The notes beneath the pieces were generated by a model that made no database searches, had not been told where the DNA came from, and saw only the letters and a list, made by a program, of their open reading frames with translations. The translations under genes were made by a program, and so were the position numbers. DNA of 64,000 bases from Hanleya hanleyi (lineage: Eukaryota > Mollusca > Polyplacophora > Lepidopleurida > Hanleyidae). Shown piece by piece: positions 33,576-45,795 of the stretch. The stretch lies in assembly GCA_036873755.1 (NCBI GenBank), contig JAVTVY010019513.1:1-64000 (forward strand), read 5' to 3'. How positions within the stretch are numbered: the first letter of the stretch is position 1; each line of letters starts with the position of its first letter.

Positions 33576-34598
33576 AGCTTCCTATGACCCTTCACCCCAG
33601 ACGACGGATAATTTCTGAGAGATTGTCTGGCTAGGGTCAGAGTTCTCCCTACAAAAACCTCAAAATGGCAGTGACCACGGCGTCTTGCGACCTCATCCCA
33701 GTAAATATTATTTTTTTTTTTAAATATTAGGCCATTCTACAACACATAACTCACATATATTTATTAATGAATAATTTCCCTTCATTATCAGCCCAAATTT
33801 AACAAGATTTGTCACATTTTTACCTCCACCTCATTCCAAACGGAAAACTGGATCAGTTGTGGTTTCATTGAAGCAATTGAAATGAAAGTAAAGTTGTTGA
33901 TACTGTAAAGCCCGGCGCACACGAGAGATATCAGCTGAGCTAACGGCCTCAATTGCCTGTCAGCTCAGCGGCTAGCTCTCTTGTTGTTTCAGCGCACACG
34001 GTGAGCAAAAGTTTCAAGAAATTGATTTCAGTTCCCGCATAACGTCTTCTTCAAGTCCATTTTGAAGAGTCGAGCGTATGAATCGAGTGAAAATAACATG
34101 CGATTCATTAGCCTGTCCGGTAAAACTGCTGAGCTGTTGGCTTGCGTTCGCCGCACACGCTGAGGATTTGGCCTCGCGAGGTGAAATTATCAAACAAGTT
34201 TGATATTTTTCCCCCGGCCTCGCGAGGCCAAAAACTCACCAAAAACTGCCCGCACACGAGAGCTAGCCCCTGAGCTGACCGGCAATTGAGGCGGTCAGCT
34301 CAGCTGATAGCTCTCGTGTGCGCCGGGCTTTATAGATGAAGAACGAAACGGATCTTGTTAAATTTGGGCTGACAATGAAGGGAAATTATTCAATAATAAA
34401 TGTAAGCTTATGTGAGTTAAGCATGTTAAGTGTTGTAGAATGGCCGAATATATTTTTAAAATAGTTTTTACTTGGATGAGGTAGCATGACCCCATGGTTA
34501 CTCCCATTTTGCGTGTTTTGTTTGAGAGAAAAATCTGACCCAACCAGACAATCTCTCAGAAATTATCCGTCGTCTGGCATGAAGGGTCATAGGAAGCT
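33576..34598. repeat. ~1-kb imperfect palindrome
   Basis: The left arm (33576-33905) begins AGCTTCCTATGACCCTTCA, and the right arm (34333-34598) ends with its reverse complement. Similarity runs through GACGACGGATAATTTCTGAG and the AACAAGAT/GGGCTGA region. A MITE (33908-34330) occupies the centre. No gene. Confidence 0.8.
33908..34330. mobile_element. 423-bp MITE with AAGCCCGGCGCACACGAGAG ends
   Basis: Long inverted ends (AAGCCCGGCGCACACGAGAG and complement) are flanked by TA on both sides (33906, 34331), as in Tc1/mariner-type insertions. The internal inverted sequences TCAGCTGAGCT and CCTCGCGAGG make it strongly structured. It sits at the centre of the 1-kb palindrome. Confidence 0.75.
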
Positions 34599-34934
34599 TG
34601 GACTAAAATAGTTAGTGCGACAGTAAGTGATTGCTTTTATTGCGTTATAGCTCTGGTCATGCTGGTTAGGGTTCATCTCGCCATAGCCACCCTCAGTACG
34701 AATTTTAAGCTATCCAGAAGCTATCTGATATTAAAATCTCACTGTGCTATAAGGTCTATAATGAAGCCCATAGATCTGGTTTGTGTCCGCTGCCCTCGAT
34801 CGAGTCGACCAATCGCGTCAAGTTTCAAGCCTGCTCACAATAATCAATTTTTAAATGTTTTGTTTTTGATAGTCTTGGTATAAGGAGGAAATTCACGTTT
34901 CTCTGATGTAGGCAGGACTCTTGTAGACTCAGGT

Positions 34935-35575
34935 ATGTTGTTGAAATGCTTAACCGTTAAAAGTTATCAAAACATTGTCTGTCTGTATACAATTACCGTT
35001 TATGGCAACAATAAATGGTTCCTTCAGGGAATAAGCAGGCCACCTATTGGTACACATAGGCTTTACTTTATACCCACTACAGAAAAGTATCTCCTGTTTA
35101 ATCTGACAAAATTTGAGAGGTCACTGTGGGCCCAGCTCCGCTGTGGAGTGGTGTCTTGCCCCTGAGAGTGGAAGTGGGTAGATATGGAGGAGAGAGTCTA
35201 GATAAAAGGATATGTGAAGTTTGTGATAGTGGACAGGTGGAAGATGAAAAACACTTTATATTTGTTTGTAAATTGTATGAGATTGAAAGGCGAGAATTGG
35301 TAAGGGGATCTAAATATTACCTGTGGTGACAAGATGGCTTTTCTCTTTGAACATGATACGAGGAAAATGTGTCATTTCATAAAGTCGGCATATTGTAAAA
35401 GGAGTGAAAAATTATTTTCACCTTGAACCACGTGGCATTCCGGGAATATTTCAATGTTTGTAGTGCCCAGTTAGGGCTGGGTAAATTTTATAACCTTGAA
35501 TTCTTGTGTAACGTTTGTGGGGACCATGGACCTACCACTATAAAGAATAAAACTATACTATACTATACTATATAG
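34935..35575 (+). pseudogene. LINE 3' end with ACTAT tail
   Basis: Two adjacent frames encode FERSLWAQLRCGVVSCP and then RICEVCDSGQVEDEKHFIFV, the Cys/His tail typical of L2/CR1-like ORF2 proteins (CxxC...ExxxHFxxxC). A frameshift lies near 35160. The element ends in AATAAAACTATACTATACTA, a simple-repeat 3' tail expected of such LINEs. Confidence 0.75.
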
Positions 35576-36060
35576 TGAAGCAACAGTTGGGTCTTATTTT
35601 AATCAGACTGTCCAGAATAGTTTGCAATCATGCTGTAATTTTGTCTTAATTTATAGTCATCCTAAGGATGCAGTTACTCTGATATCTCCCCTCCAAAACT
35701 GATGAACATGTATGACACATGGCACACTGAGAGACAACCCCCTTGCCTTCTCACACGCGACATCACTCTCAAAATCCTTCAAATCAATGTATGGTGTCCG
35801 GAAGGGAAAATCGTGAAGTTCACCATTTTCGGACTATAACATTTTTGTGACTACATATATCATAGTGGGGGCGATCAGAAGGACTTTTGGCAGAGAGCTG
35901 CTTTGATTAAAAGGGGAAATACTTGGTTGGTATTCCTTTTTAATTAGACGATAACCAGATATTTTAGAAGATCTCTCTCCCAATCATAATTTAAACGCTT
36001 TCTTATACATGTATCTAAAATTTGACATAGACCAGTCCATTGTATACTTTTTACCCCGAT
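35576..36060. other. Spacer without recognised features
   Basis: No gene or repeat boundary could be supported. Confidence 0.4.
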
Positions 36061-36370
36061 TCTGCCCGAGCGGTATTGTCGTTGCCTCCGTCGTCTGTCC
36101 GTCCGTCTGTCCATCATATCATTGTAAACACATTATCTCAAAAAGTCCTTCACTCACAACAATGAAACTTAATACAGTTGTTTAATACAGCCAGTACCAG
36201 AAGCCTATTGAAAGTCGGTGCCATGGGATGTGTTTTTCAGGAGTTATGCCCCTTTATACATGTCTGTATGTCTATATCCTTGTAAACACATTATCTCACA
36301 AAGTCCTTCACTCACAACAATGAAACTTCATACAGTTGTTTAATGCAGCTAGTACCAGAAGCACCACAGA
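36061..36370. repeat. Tandem ~160-bp repeat with GTCCGTCC leader
   Basis: After GTCTGTCCGTCCGTCTGTCC there are two units containing ATTATCTCAAAAAGTCCTTC and CACTCACAACAATGAAACTT, about 160 bp apart (36120-36360). It resembles the style of the arrays at 25590 and 55970. Confidence 0.65.
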
Positions 36371-39269
36371 CCTCCACACTACCATAGACCACATCTACAG
36401 TAACGCCCCCAATACATCAAGTGGAGTGTTGGAGAGTTACTTCTCCTACCACAAACCTGTGTGGATTGCTGTGAATAGATAGTAATCGTTCGACTACATC
36501 TACTATAGGTAATCACTGCTCTATTGCTATATTGTTTTGTCTGTCTATGATCTATATCATACAGGTAAAATTATGCCCACCCCAAATATGTGAGTTGTTG
36601 GGGTCAGAAACATTATTTCCACAATTGCTCTGGGCCCGGCCCGAGGGGTCCCGATGGCGACAGCCTACATGTATTATGTTGGCTTTAGATCTACATGTAT
36701 AAAACTTAAAGAATGAGGAATCTGTGGACAGGAACCTGGGTTAATCTCCAAACAGATACCTCTTCACAATCAGGGAGCTATCAGGAAATCTCCACTCCAT
36801 TTTAATTCTCCCAACTAGAGAGTAATTTTTTTTAACAGCAATCATTAAGCCAAAGTTCACAAAATGTTTGGCAAAGAACACAGACACATTTGTCCAGGAG
36901 AGGTCAGAGATAGAGTTCTCAGGGCGGATCTGTTAGTTTTTGTGCAAATCCAATCCAATGCTAAGCTATCTTTTAGACCACCCGTTAAGAGCTAGCCAAA
37001 TTGAATTTTGCTTTCTGTCCCTAAGCATTATTTTCTCAGGTCAAACGGGTTGAGATCAATGTATGTCTCTCCCCATTCACCTTCTTTTGCCAATGTGCCA
37101 TGGTTGTACATGTATTTTGAAGCTTTAATATATTTTGAGGTATGATTTTTTTTTACATACAGTGTGCTTACACCGACCTTGTTTTCCTGGGATTTTGTTC
37201 TGCCATCCCCCGATACATGTACATTTGGTGTGTGCCAATATGACCAAAGAAAATTTCAAGTTTTCCTACTTCTAGTACCTCGGTGGAATTAAGTGACAAA
37301 AAGGCTGATGAATCTTGAAAACAGACTGTGATATATTTCTTGACATTCCATGAACCAGCATTTTGTTGGAAGGACTGTGAAGCTGATGAACTTCAGACAG
37401 CAATATACAATTTATATTTGGTGTTCCATCTTCCACAGAAGTCTGTCAAATTGAGTGATTTATATTAGAAGTAGTGTTGTTGTTGTTCATGGTGTTTCAA
37501 GATGACCTACTGAGCTTGAATTCTGTGCCGTGGCATTGATGCCAAAGAGACTGCTGGAGGCCGGGAACAGTACATGTTAATGGGGACAGCAAACTGATAA
37601 GCTGTGTGAATGTCAGAACATGAATAGGTGGTTAAACACCTCTAATATGCAACTGTAAGTGGAGTGCAGCTGTGCTGCGTAATCTATTATCTAATCTATC
37701 GTAATCTATGCGTAAGTACTATTCATGGTAATGTTAATATCTTGGTATCTGTTATAAGGGTAGCATAAATGGTCTTGGATCACTTTTACTCCTATCAGAT
37801 GCTGAGTAAGTTTTCATTTGCTATATGTAGATACTTCAAATGGTTGCCGAGATATTTGGAGTATTAAATGTAAATCTGTTAATCTAAATATTCAGGGATA
37901 TTTGCAAAACTCAAGATAATGCTAAATTTATGCTGGAATATTCACATAATAAGTCTCCTCTCTTCTTTCAAACTTTATTATAATATTGCTTATTTATAGC
38001 ATTATGCATGTTAGTCTCCAGCTTATTTGGAAAAATTCTAATTATTTTCAGGAATATGCTTACCAGCAAGTCTCGAATTAAATAGAATTATTGACATGCA
38101 CATTTGGCCGAAGTGTGCACCCTTCTGTATAAAATACATTACTATCTATGAATTCTACATGCACAGCAGAAAGTCTATATGCATTTGCATTTGTGCATGT
38201 AAACACCCCCTTATTTCATGCCTTGTTACCATAGCAACAGATTAGTACCAAGGGTTTCATTTCGGAAATTGAAATATTCATCACTGAATTTACACTAGGC
38301 CTAACAAAGGTACCATAAATGTGATTCATATTTATCAAAAAGATCATTTCAACTATTTAAGCTCTTGGAATAATACAATTGGTTACCAGATGCTATGATG
38401 ACCATATTTCCAAAACTATTGATAACCAAGTCGTTCCTGCAATGCGAATGAATCAGAATCCTATTTATTTTAGATCAGAAAATATGCCATTATTTGTCTA
38501 TCTCATTATCATCAAAGCTCATTTGCATACAGTGACAAATTGGTACCAGATCAGAAAATCTTTGAAGTGCAATATTTCAGCAGTCAGAAGGAATATTTTC
38601 ATGAAATAGGTGTTAAAATTTGCAGAAAAATATGGCAACAACATATCTCTCTCTCTGTCATTTGTGTTCCCTTTCATTTGCTATGGAGTTGTCCTGATCA
38701 TGTATTCATGTAATTCAGGAGTAAATTGTGAAAAAAAAGCAGATTGGGTGATTATGTCAAACCCCCTCCACCCTCCCCGCCCAACAGTCATAAAGCACCA
38801 TGTAAGATCATATCCTTCATGTGGTAGGATCATCAGTGACTCAAATTTACCTCTGTTCACCCCATATGGGCATATTACTTTCCATAGCAATAATGTTCAT
38901 AGTGGGGCATACATGTTCCTCATGGAGAACTTTAGTTTTTCAAAGCATTTAGCTGATTGGACATTTTCACTGTTTTCTTGCTATAGCTGTAATAGCCACA
39001 GAGTTGTAGGTGTGAATATACACCTAGGTTGAGAGTTAAGTAGAGAGGTAATGTAAACATCTGTACACAATGCCTGTAAACAATGGATGTTGTCCTTATT
39101 TACCTGTATCTCTCTGACCTCGGACAGTTCCTGACTGTTTTTCTCTATAACCATTTAACTTCAGCTGAACGTTTCTAAAGCAACGACAACGGCTGCATGG
39201 ATTGACAGAGATAGCCATGTTCACGTATTTTTTCTCCACGTTTAACTCTTTTCATGCTATGGCAAACTT
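36371..39269. other. Long AT-rich stretch without supportable genes
   Basis: Only short chance frames are present (the longest about 140 codons at 38610, without recognisable motifs or splice support). It may be intronic or intergenic. Confidence 0.4.
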
Positions 39270-42200
39270 TATTCTATCTTACAGAAATAATAGAAAGATG
39301 AGTTAACAGATGATGGCCAATCAGTACATCTACAATCCAACACGGCTGAGAATGTGCACACATTAACTACTTACAATAGCTAAGGTTGTGCACACTTGAG
39401 CTAATATATGTGTACCCAGTGCTAAAAATACGTAGACCCTCACAGTGCTATACCCACAATAGCTGAGGATGTACATACTCCAACATTGAACTAATATACA
39501 TGTACCCTCCAATTATGCACCACAATAGATATACCTACTGCTTACAATAGCTGAGGATGTGCAAACTCCAACAGGTATAACCAACATGCCTTCATTGTAA
39601 ATTTGTGCACCTCTCTGAACATACACTGTACATACATGTAGCTTTATACATAATACTTTGACTGAGGATGTGTGCAGGCTCAGCGGTACTGTATATGGTT
39701 CAAACTGAATATATGCACACGACTTTACAGACCAATGTTCTTTCTAACCCAGGCGATGAACGTTCTCTCCCCATGACACTGAACATAGTTGAAATTGAAG
39801 ATGTGCACAAACCGATAGCTGTGACGAAGAAATGTGCACATATCAATAGTTGTACTGAACATGGCTCAAACTGACAATATGCACATATGAATAGATTCAC
39901 TGAACATGATTTACTGTGGATGTATTCATTCCAATAGATGTACTGAACATAGCCTAAACTGTGGATGTGCATATACCAATAGCTGTACTGAACATGGTTC
40001 AAAACAGTCATGTGCACACACCAATTGCTGTACTGAATATAGCTCAAACTAAAGATGTGCGCACACCAATAACTGTATTGCACATACTGAAACAGTGGAT
40101 GTGCACACACCAATTCATCCAGCTGTTTCGAATATAGCTCAAACTGAGGATGTCAATACACCATATGTAGCTGCACTGAACATAGATCAAACTGGGGATG
40201 TGCATACACCATTAACTGTGCTGAACATGGTTCAAACTGAGGATGTGCACACTCCAATATAGTAAGTGGGTATGCACACACCAATACATGCAGCTGTTTT
40301 GAATATAGCTCAAATTGAGGATTAAATGTACACTGATAACTAACTGATCCTAGCTGAAACTGAGAATGTCAACACACCAGATGTAGCTGTACTGAATATA
40401 GCTCAAACTGAGGATGTGCACACACCATTAACTGTACTGAACATGGTTCAAACTGAGGATGTGCATACACCACGAACATAACTGAAGAGTTGCACACACC
40501 AATAGTTGTCCTGGACATAGCACAAACCAACCCAGTGCACATCACAATAGATACCTGCTGCTACTTATAGTAGCTGAGGACTCCAACAGGTATAGCCAAC
40601 ATACCTTGATTGTGAATTTGTTCACCCCTCTAGTGCTGTAGAGTACATACATAAACTAAACCTAAATAGTGTTGAAAGCGACATTAAATCATATTCGCTC
40701 ACTCACTCCCTGTACATGTAGCTTCTTACGTAATGCTCAAACTGAGGATGTGTGCACAAGTTCAGCGGTACTGAACATAGATCAAACTGAATATATGCAC
40801 ACAACATTACACACCAATGTTCTTTCTAACCATGTTAATCCAGGCCATGGACTTTGTTCTCTACTTGCAGGACCTGATCTAGACTTTTAGTTTGGGCACC
40901 CTTACCTGGCGCAGAGTGTGATAAGTTATAGTGAAATAGGCCGCGATGTGGGACTGTCGAAGCCCATGGAAGCTGTGGGAGTATTGAATGGTCTAAATAC
41001 AGCCTGATAACTTAATATTTGGCAATAGTAATTGCATTAATATAGGTTTCAGCCTGTTCAGAGGGAATTTGCTAACAAAAATATTTTTTTTTTTTTTTTT
41101 TTTTTTCTCATTTGGGCGCCCAAATTCATGGCGCCCAAACCCGTTATAACGGGTTCAAAAACGGCCTGGATCAGGCCCTGACTTGTGACACTGAACATAG
41201 TTGAAGCTGAACTTGTGCACAAACCAATAGCTGTGCTAAAGAAATGGCTCGAACTCTTGATGTGCACTTTTCAATAGTTGTACTGAACATGGCTCAAACT
41301 GACAATATGCACATGAATAGATTCACTGTGGATGTATTCATTCCAATAGATGTACTGAACATAGCCTAAACTGTGGATGTGCATATACCAATAGCTGTAC
41401 TGAACATGGTTCAAAACAGTCATGTGCACACACCAATTGCTGTACTGAATATAGCTCAAACTAAAGATGTGCGCACACCAATAACTGTATTGCACATACT
41501 GAAACAGTGGATGTGCACACACCAATTCATCCAGCTGTTTCGAATATAGCTCAAACTGAGGATGTCAATACACCATATGTAGCTGCACTGAATATAGATC
41601 AAACTGGGGATGTGCATACACCATTAACTGTGCTGAACATGATTCAAACTGAGGATGTGCACACTCCAATATAGTATGTGGGTATGCACACACCAATACA
41701 TGCAGCTGTTTTGAATATAGCTCAAATTGAGGATTAAATGTACACTGATAACTAACTGATCCTAGCTGAAACTGCGAATGTCAACACACCAGATGTAGCT
41801 GTACTGAATATAGCTCAAACTGAGGATGTGCACACACCATTAACTGTACTGAACATGGTTCAAACTGAGGATGTGCATACACCACGAACATAACTGAAGA
41901 GTTGCACACACCAATAGTTGTCCTGGACATAGCACAAACCAACCCAGTGCATATCACAATAGATAGCTGCTGCTACTTATAGTAGCTGAGGACTCCAACA
42001 GGTATAGCCAACATACCTTGATTGTGAATTTGTTCACCCCTCTAGTGCTGTAGAGTACATACATAAACTAAACCTAAATAGTGTTGAAAGCGACATTAAA
42101 TCATATTCGCTCACTCACTCCCTGTACATGTAGCTTCTTACGTAATGCTCAAACTGAGGATGTGTGCACAAGTTCAGCGGTACTGAACATAGATCAAACT

Positions 42201-43160
42201 GAATATATGCACACAACATTACACACCAATGTTCTTTCTAACCATGTTAATCCAGGCCATGGACTTTGTTCTCTACTTGTGACACTGAACATAGTTGAAG
42301 CTGAACTTGTGCACAAACCAATAGCTGTGCTAAAGAAATGGCTCGAACTCTTGATGTGCACATATCAATAGATGTACTGAACATGGCTCAAACTCACAAT
42401 GTGCATGTATGATTAGATTCACTGAACATTGACTTACTATGGATGTGCACATTCCAATATAGATGTACTGAACATAGCCTAAATTGTCATTGTGCATATA
42501 CCAATAGCTGTACTGAACATGGCTCAAAATGGTGATGTGCACACACCAATAACTGTACTGCACATACTCAGACAGTGGATGTGCACACACCAATGCATGG
42601 GTCTATCTGTCATGTATGATACGTCAATCCCTTACAGCATGGGAACTACATGTGGGGAACCATTCAACCAAGAATTGAAAAGGACCAAGTATATTGCACG
42701 CATACTGTTCCCGATTCACGGTATCATACATGACGGACCTACCAATACATGTAGCTGTTTTGAATATAGCTCAAACTGAGGATATGTACACACTGATATT
42801 AACTGTACTGATCATAGCTCAAAAACTGAGAATGTCAACACACCATAGCTGTACCGAACATAGTTCAAACTGAGGATGTGCACACACCATTAACTGTACT
42901 GAACATGGCTCAAACTGAGGATGCGTACACACCATTTGCTGTATGAACATAACCGAAGAGTTGCGCACACCAATAGCTGTCCTGAACATAGTACAAACCA
43001 AGAAAGTATGCACCATTGTAGCTGTACTGAACATAGGAATACCAAGACAGTACACCCATCAATACCTATACTGTACAGAATGCATCAAGGAAGGATGCTC
43101 AAATACATCTAGCTGTAATAATCATAGCTCACAAACTGAGGTGGTGTACACGTAGAAATT
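39270..43160. repeat. Satellite with ~54-bp unit and ~1.08-kb higher-order repeat
   Basis: The basic unit is like TGTACTGAACATAGCTCAAA, then CTGAGGATGTGCACACACCA. Three higher-order copies begin near 39661, 40738 and 42148. Copies 2 and 3 share, nearly base for base, a retroelement tail (GACATTAAATCATATTCGCT, then CACTCACTC), also partly in copy 1. Copy 2 carries a MITE. Minus-strand frames reading VQYSYWYMHIHS are repeat by-products. Confidence 0.9.
40868..41180. mobile_element. 313-bp MITE in satellite copy 2, TSD ACTTG
   Basis: The ends CAGGACCTGATC and GATCAGGCCCTG are inverted, and ACTTG flanks both sides (40863-40867, 41181-41185). An inner run of about 30 T precedes CATTTGGGCGCCCAAATTCA. 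A second copy, inverted, is at 57198-57545. Satellite copy 3 has the uninterrupted site (42275-42279). Confidence 0.9.
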
Positions 43161-43974
43161 GTGAAGAGCATGTACATGTACATAAAGTGCCGCTCAGCTG
43201 TATGTGTTTGTTTTCAGAATAGCCCGGATTGTATCTTGAGTAAATAATTTGGTATGTGGTAATTCAAAAAAAAAAAAAAATGGGTTTATGCCCTAAAGTT
43301 TTGATGCCCTGGATAAATTGTGCTTCCTGGTTAGCCGAGGCTCATGTAGTGCAAGACTGACATCACTTCCCATATATACATTGTATGTATAGGCTCTCAC
43401 TGGTTACCCCTTATTCATGTTGTACTCTCAAGAGGTGAAGCGGTCATTTGATGGATGATGATGCCATGTAAATGGGCTGGCAGGTGTACAACTATAGAAT
43501 ATGTATGTAAGCTAACTTGATCGCTCGACTCCTGAACCTCGAGCCCACATGGCCAAACTCATGAGGGGTGGATCATGTATGCTGCACGACCAGCAACCAC
43601 GAATGACTGAGCCTCTAGATCCCTGCAGAACAGATTTATGATGTTGATCGCCAGTTTAGAGCCGGTGTGCTGTTTGTTCTTATTAGGATTATGGAGTGAT
43701 GCAGTTATGTCAACTGGCTTTATTTAGTTTTTCAAACCCGGCTGTTTGTTCTTGGTTCAGCGTCTGAGCTGCACCAATATTTCATACAGTGTGCAGTAAG
43801 ACTGTGAGCACTACACTGTGTACCTGTATATACTGAGTATATACCTGTATATACTCAGCTTGTCTTACCTCTGTCCACTCTGTAGACATATTCCTGAAAA
43901 TTGTTCCATGTGGGATTTTCGCTTGGGATATTTTCAAACAAATCTGATTCCATCTTGTTTCCCTCTGTCAACAG
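43161..43974. other. Spacer before the candidate exon at 43975
   Basis: It contains a short A-run (43267) and several ATACATGTA-type words. It ends in a pyrimidine-rich acceptor tract (TTTCCCTCTGTCAACAG). Confidence 0.4.
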
Positions 43975-44138
43975 GTGTAAAGTGTGTTGAGTGAAGTTGA
44001 CAGGTTTAACAGAGGAGACTGCTCAATATTAGTGTTGATACAGCTGATCGTACATTACATGCTATGGGGGCATGATGAATGGTTGATCAGACCAAGCTCT
44101 GCCAATGCTGGACTGGATGTGCCCACGTTTAAATTCTG
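43975..44138 (+). CDS. Candidate first coding exon of an unidentified gene
   Basis: After an acceptor at 43974, the first ATG is at 44059. From there the frame is open for 26 codons, MLWGHDEWLIRPSSANAGLD and VPTFKF, to a strong donor, TTCTG/gtaagtc, at 44139. A leader without upstream ATG, then an open frame and a consensus donor, suggest a real second exon of a plus-strand gene whose other exons I could not find here. I do not recognise the peptide. Coding would be 44059-44138. Confidence 0.4.
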
Positions 44139-44824
44139 GTAAGTCATTCAATGAATTTTCTGATTTCTATTTAACTTTGAAGATGTTCAAATTATGATGT
44201 ACATGTAGTTCTGCTACACATACAGATAACTGGTACATGTGAATGCACTTTTGACAGTTTATTTAAGGGTCAAGACCACTGGGAATGTTGTTGTTGTAAG
44301 AGGTTAGGAATCAAGCTTGAAATTGACTCTAAAAAAAATGATACATACATGAAGTATCAGATCTCTGTTGCAATTCAATTTTGAGATATTACACTTTTCA
44401 TGAGTGATATATGGTAATCCATCTAATAGGTCAATCACAGGACGAGAAAATTGCCACCATAAATCTGGGGTGATCAAATTTATTAGAACAGAAAGTTGAC
44501 ATAATAATGAAAAAATCATGCATCTAATCCATTAATGATTTCAGACAGTGAATTTTGTCCCCAAAACTGGGGGTGATTTACTTTTGATAGGGGGATTGGA
44601 GGGATTACCATACGAAACATTACCTGTATATCAACATTACCAGTGTGTTAACCCTTCATATCACAAGGGGTAGTGTCAGTTTAGCACGGACTTGGCTACA
44701 TACTACACTAGTAGTGTAATTCCGAAGATAGAGAACTTCATTTTTGCTATCAGATATTTCTGCGTTTATTTTGCCATCGTCGGTGATATAGAACAACCAA
44801 TACAGTATGTTGTCCCAACCATTG

Positions 44825-45095
44825 CCGAGATCCTGATATCCCATGAACTTCTAAAATCAGGTTCTTGATCCTAAGAACTATGTCTTGATCCATGGACTCG
44901 GCCTATATTTCTTGCACTGTCTATATTACAACATACGAAAATGATTCCTGAAGACATCAATTTACTTTCTATAGCACTGGTGTACACCATAGTACATGTA
45001 ACACCTCCATGGTTCAAAAGAATATGGCATTATAATCTGATATGTTCACCAAAATCTAAGCCACATTTCATGGCTACATACAATTCCTGGAATAG
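44825..45095. repeat. Direct duplication, copy 1 (~260 bp)
   Basis: Starts GATCCTGATATCCCATGAAC and continues through ATTCCTGAAGACATCAATTT to a CACCAAAATCT end. The second copy is at 45548-45795, about 90 percent identical by eye. Confidence 0.8.
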
Positions 45096-45283
45096 TGAGT
45101 GCATGCCCCTTGATACTATTAGATCAATGTTGGGCTTTGGTAGGCATGTTAGGTTGTATTTCTTCTTGTGATACATGTATATCAAAGATGTTTGTGACAA
45201 TTTTTTAATTTTTGATGTTCCAACAGTGCCATACATGTACATTGCTAGTACAAACTGCAGACGAAGTTGAATTCTAAGACTCA

Positions 45284-45352
45284 GGCATTCTGATTTGAGG
45301 CGAGTGGTCTAGCTTAAAGCATAGGACAGCTCGCCTCAAATCAGAGTGCCTT
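45284..45352. repeat. Hairpin with 21-bp arms
   Basis: GGCATTCTGATTTGAGGCGAG pairs with CTCGCCTCAAATCAGAGTGCC across a loop of about 26 bases. It lies between the two copies of the direct duplication. Confidence 0.8.
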
Positions 45353-45547
45353 GCTCCTCATTGAAATGATAAAAGAGTCAGACATGAACTGTCATGTATT
45401 AGGGTTGTTCATGATTTGTAGACCATGATGTTTTGTTAAATGGCACTAGGATCAATGACCATGGTTGACTATTGCTTTCGACCATGAACTACCATTGTTG
45501 ACTCAACCATTGCTTCAACCATATTCATGAAAACTATGTTTTACCAT

Positions 45548-45795
45548 TGATCCTGATATCCCATGAACTCCTACAATCAGGTTCTTGATCCTGTGAACTA
45601 TGTCTTGATGCATGAAGTCAATCTGTATTTCTTGCACTGTCTATATTACAACATACGGAAAATGATTCCTGAAGACATCAATTTACTTTCTATAGCACTG
45701 GTGTACACTATAGTACATGTAACACATCCATGGTTCAAAAGGATATGGCATTATTCTGTTATGTTCACCAAAATCTCAGCTACATTTCATTGAAA
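45548..45795. repeat. Direct duplication, copy 2
   Basis: Second copy of 44825-45095. Between and after the copies are many CCATGGT/ACCATGG words (45420-45550, 46690-46790, 47560-47600) that may belong to one decayed element. Confidence 0.8.

Noticed and set aside
39700..42593. Minus-strand frames of 70-137 codons with VQYSYWYMH repeats
   Set aside because: They are translations of the 54-bp satellite unit and recur in each higher-order copy.
45284..45352. tRNA gene
   Set aside because: The loop resembles a D-arm, but there is no B box, anticodon arm or acceptor pairing. It is a simple hairpin.
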